NCBI GenBank assembly: GCA_003649445.1
Contig: QMRV01000014.1
Coordinates: 1 to 46,204, forward strand
Reading direction: 5' to 3'
Length of the DNA stretch: 46,204 nt
DNA from: Thermoprotei archaeon
GTDB taxonomy: Archaea > Thermoproteota > Thermoprotei > Thermofilales > B15-G2
Below are positions 42,551 through 46,204 of this stretch, one piece after another. The notes under the pieces are model-generated. The model was given only the letters and a program-made list of their open reading frames with translations. It was not told where the DNA came from and made no database searches. How positions within the stretch are numbered: the stretch's first letter is position 1; every line of letters starts with the position of its first letter. Position numbers and translations under genes: made by a program.

Positions 42551-42950
42551 GGAACCATGGGTAACTTACATTCTCAAAGGCTTAAAGAAATGGGAAATTA
42601 GGAAAAGAAACACTAAAATTAGAGGAGTAATAGGGCTAGTTTGCAAAGGGACTCTGAGAGGATTTGTAGAGCTAGTGGATAGTATCCCGATGGCAGTAAG
42701 CGAGCTTAAGGATTTCCAGCAGTACCATTTAGTGAAATACGAGGATTTAGAGAAATATGCTGAGAACCGAAGAGTACTCTATGTGTGGGTTCTCGAAAAC
42801 CCTATTAAGCTAAATAAACCTATAGAAATAAGCCTTCCCAGGGGTGCTCAACTGTGGGTAAGGATTCCGAAAAGAGTTCTGTTAGAGCAGTTAGAGGAAG
42901 ACTTATTAAGAAAACTATTCCCGAGTACAGCTTCAGATGGAGAGGAAGAA
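42516..42950 (+). CDS. ASCH-domain protein
   Basis: About 145 residues with an ASCH domain (about 5-100): 'VKEPWVTYILKGLKKWEIR' and GVIGLVCKGTLRGFVELVDS, the characteristic beta-barrel start related to PUA folds. ASCH domains bind RNA or nucleotides and, in some cases, hydrolyse modified nucleosides; the KxxExR motif (KKWEIR) is present. TTG at 42516 is chosen because GGTGA (42506-42510) is 5 nt upstream; a GTG at 42507 sits within that ribosome site. The gene lies inside a tightly overlapping trio: it overlaps DUF362 by 35 bp and COG2401 by ~97 bp. Co-regulation with the ABC-GNAT protein is likely. The stop lies at about 42951-42953. Confidence 0.82.
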
Positions 42951-44749
42951 TAGAAGTTAAAGTCGGCGAAAAAGTAGAGAAAATCAATATACCGGGGTCT
43001 ATTGCGCAGTGGCTTAGACCAGGCGAAATAATCGAAGTGGTAGAGCGAGACGGTCGGCTCGAGCTACATAAGTTCTATGGAGGCCAGAAAATAAGATTCT
43101 GGCCTGTTTTCCATAAGGAATATGTTTTAAAGAAACGTGATCCGCTTACAGGAGGGGTTCTTTACGGGTATCGTGTACTAGCTCGCGAAGCAATATACGA
43201 AGAAGACTTCTACTACATAGTTGAACTAGAGCAGTACCACTATGCGTCCAAGAAAGAACTAGTAGCCATATGGTGGGACCCCTCTGAAATGCGTTTCGTT
43301 GAAAGCAACGTTAAGCCCTCCGAGAACGCTGTATTGATAGAAATAAAGGGCTCTCTACCAGTATCACGTTTCCTCATACTAGAGCTCGTCGACAGAGAGC
43401 CCTATGAACCTAAAGTCGTAGGCTACGTTAGAATAGACCCGCCGATACCTCTCGTACACCGCAGACTTCCTGATGGAAAAATAGACGAAAATATTAGAGT
43501 GAAAATATTTCCTAGAGACTGGTTCTATCCAACTTTCTGGCCTGAAAGACTCTCGAAAAACCTTGCTTTAATTTACCGAGACCTAAAGAAAGCGAAAAGC
43601 AGAAGACTTTCAAGAAAAGAGTTCTTTGAGTTAATCAAAAAGAAAGCTGTGAGAATATGCAATACAGCTGCGGCGAGAATTTCGAGAGTAGTGATTCATC
43701 CAGACTATAGAGGAGAAGGACTCGGCATGCTAGCCGTTACATCAGCTCTAGAATGGATTAAAAACTTTAGAGTACCTGAAATGAAGAAAGAAAAACATGT
43801 TGTCGAGACAATAGCCCAGATGGCTAGGTACAATCCCTTTTTCGAGAAAGTAGGCTTCGTATACCTATTTGAAACAAAATCTAAAAGACCGTATTTAGCT
43901 TACCCGCTGACTGATATTGCTAGAAGACTCATAGAAAAGTATCTAGAAGAAGATCCCTACGCTAGAGAACATAAGGGTAAATTATATAAATCTTCATATA
44001 AACCTTCACACCCATTTAAAGATAAGATAATATTGAGAAATGTTACAAAAATGTATACAACAGAATTAGATATAAGTAATCTTCCTGGAGATATTCAAGA
44101 CGTATTAAAGGCATTTGGAGTTGAAAAAAGAATAGTGCAAAGATATGTTCTAAAGGACGTTAATCTAGAGATTTGTCCAGGAGAAATAGCAGTTGTTGTA
44201 GGAATATCAGGTGCAGGAAAAACTACTCTACTTCGCCTGATAATAGGTAAAGTCCTAGGACTTGAAGGAGAGCGATACATACCGGACTCGGGTGAAGTAA
44301 AGGTACCTGATGACGTCAAATTGGCATGTATGCTTCCCGGTGAAATAGAGCCTAACTTCGGTGAAGAAACAATACTAGAACACATATACAGGAAACTGGG
44401 AGACATAGTTTCGGCAATAGAAGTCTTAAACTACTCAGGGCTATCTGATGCAGTATTCTACAGAGCAAGATTCAGCGAACTATCTACAGGACAAAAAGAA
44501 CGCGCAAAAATAGCTAGCTTACTCGCAGAAAAACCAAACTTAATAATAATAGATGAATTCTGTTCACATCTAGATACTTTAACTGCTCAACGAGTAGCTA
44601 GAAAATTAGCTAAAATAGCCAGAGAACACAAAGTAAGCCTAATAGTTGTCACACATAAACCCGAATTAATAAAAGTGCTTAACCCGGACAAACTGATTTA
44701 TGTAGGCTATGGTGGAGTCACTGTAAAGCAGCTTACTTCACCAAGCTAG
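42854..44749 (+). CDS. ABC ATPase fused to a GNAT acetyltransferase (COG2401)
   Basis: 631 residues, matching COG2401. GNAT domain at about 265-365 with acetyl-CoA motif A VVIHPDYRGEGLGMLAV (279-295). ABC ATPase at about 390-631 with Walker A GISGAGKTT (450-458), signature LSTGQ (543-547), Walker B NLIIIDEF (562-569) and the switch His in VVTHKPE. The N-terminal ~250 residues form an unknown beta-rich module with EVKVGEKVEKINIPGS. There is no transmembrane segment, so it is a soluble ABC protein. GTG at 42854 follows GGGGTG (42841-42846) by 7 nt. COG2401 is known from archaea and viruses; substrate RNA or protein unknown. Confidence 0.9.
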   Translation: MGKDSEKSSVRAVRGRLIKKTIPEYSFRWRGRIEVKVGEKVEKINIPGSIAQWLRPGEIIEVVERDGRLELHKFYGGQKIRFWPVFHKEYVLKKRDPLTGGVLYGYRVLAREAIYEEDFYYIVELEQYHYASKKELVAIWWDPSEMRFVESNVKPSENAVLIEIKGSLPVSRFLILELVDREPYEPKVVGYVRIDPPIPLVHRRLPDGKIDENIRVKIFPRDWFYPTFWPERLSKNLALIYRDLKKAKSRRLSRKEFFELIKKKAVRICNTAAARISRVVIHPDYRGEGLGMLAVTSALEWIKNFRVPEMKKEKHVVETIAQMARYNPFFEKVGFVYLFETKSKRPYLAYPLTDIARRLIEKYLEEDPYAREHKGKLYKSSYKPSHPFKDKIILRNVTKMYTTELDISNLPGDIQDVLKAFGVEKRIVQRYVLKDVNLEICPGEIAVVVGISGAGKTTLLRLIIGKVLGLEGERYIPDSGEVKVPDDVKLACMLPGEIEPNFGEETILEHIYRKLGDIVSAIEVLNYSGLSDAVFYRARFSELSTGQKERAKIASLLAEKPNLIIIDEFCSHLDTLTAQRVARKLAKIAREHKVSLIVVTHKPELIKVLNPDKLIYVGYGGVTVKQLTSPS

Positions 44750-45563
44750 GATAAAAGTACTTTTTAGACTTATTAGACTTAGCTCTGTTCCATTCATAGA
44801 GAATTTTTACTGCCTCACAGGCTACCCTAATAGCGTCTTCTTCACCTGCACCTGCCACAAACTCGCCAGTAATCGCATTATCGTACACAGCGTAAACTCC
44901 GCCTGCCCTAAGGCCGTATAAATTAGACAAGGTAAAGATCGTAGAGCTCTCCATTTCAAAATTGAGAACATTCATTTCCCTCAGCTCATCTACAATTCCT
45001 CTACACCATTTAGGCATGTAGCCTTTGAATCCTTTTCTACCTTGACCAACATAAAATGAGTCAGTGCTAGCAGTTATGCCCACGTGATACTTTACTCCAT
45101 GTGATTCAGCCGCCTCGATTAAGGCTAAGACTACCTCATAATGTGCTACAGCAGGGTACTCAGGGTATACGTAGATTTTAGTTACTCCGTCGAATCTGAT
45201 CGAAGCTGTCGAAATAATAAGGTCTCCTACTCTGATATCAGGTTGAAGAGCGCCAGTAGACCCCACTCTAATGAAAGTATTGGCGCCCACTCGAGCGAGC
45301 TCCTCAATAGCAATTGCTGTAGAAGGGCCGCCGATACCAGTTGAAGTAGCCGATATAGGTACACCCTTATACTTTCCAGTGTAGGTTACGTATTCCCTAT
45401 GTCTAATAATTTCTCTAGCTTCGTCCCAGAAAGATGCAATTTTAGGCACTCTACTTGGGTCACCGGGCAGTAGAACATAAGGAGCAATATCTCCCTTTTT
45501 GCATCGAATATGATAGAGGACGCCATCAGGTAGAATAGGCTCCTCAGAGGACTGTAGCTTCAT
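44733..45563 (-). CDS. Nucleoside phosphorylase (uridine/purine, PNP-UDP family)
   Basis: Phosphorolyses a nucleoside to base and ribose 1-phosphate (nucleotide salvage). The best start is the ATG at 45563-45561, giving 276 residues beginning MKLQSSEEPILPDG; the longer frame to 45638 adds 25 residues without family support and overlaps the Fe-S pseudogene. Conserved parts: VLLPGDPSRVPKIA (phosphate loop), STGIGGPSTAIAIEEL (near 76-91), RVGSTGALQP (phosphate-binding Arg) and NFEMESSTIFTL (ribose-binding Glu/Met near 203). The chain ends in a lysine-rich tail. Convergent with COG2401 (17-bp overlap). Confidence 0.9.
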   Translation of the reverse strand: MKLQSSEEPILPDGVLYHIRCKKGDIAPYVLLPGDPSRVPKIASFWDEAREIIRHREYVTYTGKYKGVPISATSTGIGGPSTAIAIEELARVGANTFIRVGSTGALQPDIRVGDLIISTASIRFDGVTKIYVYPEYPAVAHYEVVLALIEAAESHGVKYHVGITASTDSFYVGQGRKGFKGYMPKWCRGIVDELREMNVLNFEMESSTIFTLSNLYGLRAGGVYAVYDNAITGEFVAGAGEEDAIRVACEAVKILYEWNRAKSNKSKKYFYPSLVK

Positions 45564-45564
45564 G

Positions 45565-45875
45565 GAGTGTAATAGACTCCTAGTAATTAAAGCATTCTGC
45601 CGTAATGAGAAAGAACCTAGAGCATACCTAGTACTCAAACGATTAAAACAGTCCGCATGTGTTCCTGGTAACGCTATTTATCCTGAACCCAAGATTTTGT
45701 CTGATGGACGTAAACAGTACATAAATTATACGAAATGCGTAGTAGCATTCTCTAAGACCCTTGGCTGCAGAGTCTGCATTAAGGAGTGTTCATTTTTAAA
45801 GGAGACTTCGAGAAAATAAGGAGAATTTACGAGACAATGGTTTTAAAACGTCTCCGTCGTCTAAACGATGATTAA
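45565..45875 (+). pseudogene. 5'-truncated, frameshifted 4Fe-4S protein (reductive dehalogenase/QueG-like)
   Basis: The frame shows CVPGNAIYPEPKILSDGRKQ and YINYTKCVVAFSKTLGCRVC then IKECSF. This is the C-terminal ferredoxin-like pattern 'CxxACPxNAI...GCxxCxKxCPF' of reductive dehalogenase- and epoxyqueuosine-reductase-like proteins. The first Cys of one cluster motif has been lost (ACVPG instead of ACPG). Near 45797 a one-base shift is needed to continue with FKGDFEKIRRIYETMVLKRL and a stop at 45875. The catalytic N-terminal domain is absent, its place taken by the nucleoside phosphorylase gene. The ~85-codon open frame here is not a functional gene. Confidence 0.6.
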
Positions 45876-46152
45876 AATTTCAGCGAAAGACAACTATTTA
45901 ATGCATATTCACCCTTAATTATTAAAATTAATTTAAACTCATTTAAATATTATAATTTACAATAATTTATTCTACACTTTGATCAAGTTGCCTAAGCATT
46001 CGTTGATTTAATTTAAATATTATTCTATCTTTTTATATTTGTTCAAATAATCTCAATTAATTTTAGAACAAGGAAATAATATAAAGGAAACAACAATGCA
46101 TTTTGACAAGACTTTATCACAATGAATATAAGTGCCCAAAAAATGTAAATAA
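45876..46152. other. A+T-rich intergenic region, no gene seen
   Basis: Between the Fe-S remnant and the C/D sRNA at the right edge, I see no coding pattern. From about 45890 to 46080 the DNA is almost pure A+T with repeated TTTAAAT, TTTAAT and ATTTAAATAT runs, which offer several TATA-like elements on both strands. A terminator/promoter zone of this and the next gene, outside the window, is the simplest reading. Replication-origin function is possible but unsupported: no Orc1/Cdc6 gene or origin-recognition repeat was found. Confidence 0.4.
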
Positions 46153-46204
46153 CGGTGATGAAGTTTAGCCCCTTCTGAGCGATGAAGACTTCGGCAGGAG
46201 CTGA
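46153..46204 (+). ncRNA. C/D box sRNA at the right window edge
   Basis: Box C GTGATGA (46155-46161), a 13-nt guide AGTTTAGCCCCTT (46162-46174), box D' CTGA (46175-46178), box C' GCGATGA (46179-46185, one mismatch, no spacer) and a 15-nt guide AGACTTCGGCAGGAG (46186-46200) ending with box D CTGA (46201-46204). The 3' terminal stem lies beyond the window. GC-rich against the A+T-rich flank. Targets not identified. Confidence 0.93.

Noticed and set aside
45890..46080. Replication origin in the very A+T-rich segment.
   Set aside because: No origin-recognition repeats and no Orc1/Cdc6 or replication gene nearby; composition alone is not enough.
1..46204. tRNA genes, rRNA genes, CRISPR arrays and complete insertion sequences.
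   Set aside because: No T-loop/anticodon patterns, long conserved rRNA segments, regularly spaced repeats or transposase genes with terminal repeats were seen on either strand.

Overview
The window is archaeal and most likely from a thermophilic crenarchaeote (Thermoproteota). The evidence is a class I lysyl-tRNA synthetase of the archaeal type, a minimal SufCB pair, a crenarchaeal ABC-ATPase/acetyltransferase fusion (COG2401), an archaeal B12-radical SAM protein of the MJ_1487 type, an LacS-type beta-glycosidase, TATA boxes 25-30 nt upstream of start codons (leaderless mRNAs), many GTG/TTG starts, A+T-rich DNA with AGA/ATA codons, and a large set of C/D box guide RNAs. I cannot fix genus or order. 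No rRNA, tRNA, CRISPR array or intact insertion sequence was found.

Layout. 1-790: a zinc alcohol/polyol dehydrogenase running off the left edge. 893-2664: a membrane protein of unknown function, two C/D sRNAs, a GC-rich structured element and a decayed YbjN-like gene. 2704-5026: a MacB-like permease and its ATPase, then a ubiquitin-like/MoaD-like protein. 5081-9088: a TrkA-type regulator divergent from two CLC anion transporters. 9300-11482: an HD hydrolase and a DASS symporter. 11674-18478: metal-dependent cyclase, B12-radical SAM enzyme, flavoprotein, M14 peptidase, DUF72, V4R and possible MNT-HEPN genes. 18581-22273: two sugar isomerase-like TIM barrels flanking two truncated pseudogenes (SCP2-like and Fe-ADH), then a membrane glycosyltransferase. 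22408-26809: small proteins, dUTPase, an acidic-tailed membrane protein, lysS and a third TIM barrel. 27017-31199: a surface protein with repeated beta-domains and a GH36 alpha-galactosidase. 31254-33737: a PD-(D/E)XK protein and sufCB. 34131-39334: HTH, MobB-FeS, PIN, primase-like AEP, ATP-cone and ParB/SerK-like genes. 39461-45563: isochorismatase-type hydrolase, GH1, DUF362, ASCH, COG2401 and nucleoside phosphorylase. 45565-46204: a truncated Fe-S pseudogene, an A+T-rich stretch and a C/D sRNA at the right edge.

Taken together, the glycosidases (GH36, GH1), sugar isomerase-like barrels, polyol dehydrogenase and DASS transporter suggest a heterotroph using plant or microbial saccharides, with part of that catabolic repertoire decaying. 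The most striking non-protein signal is eight well-formed C/D box sRNAs in 46 kb, several of which overlap the 3' ends of protein genes. One shares its D box with the stop codon of an ABC transporter gene. One guide matches the conserved 16S rRNA segment near E. coli A1374. Convergent genes almost always overlap tail to tail by 4-23 bp, so the genome is very compact. The least explained protein cluster is 34131-39334, where an archaeo-eukaryotic-primase-like protein with an intact catalytic triad sits 2 bp after a PIN nuclease and faces an orphan ATP-cone protein.
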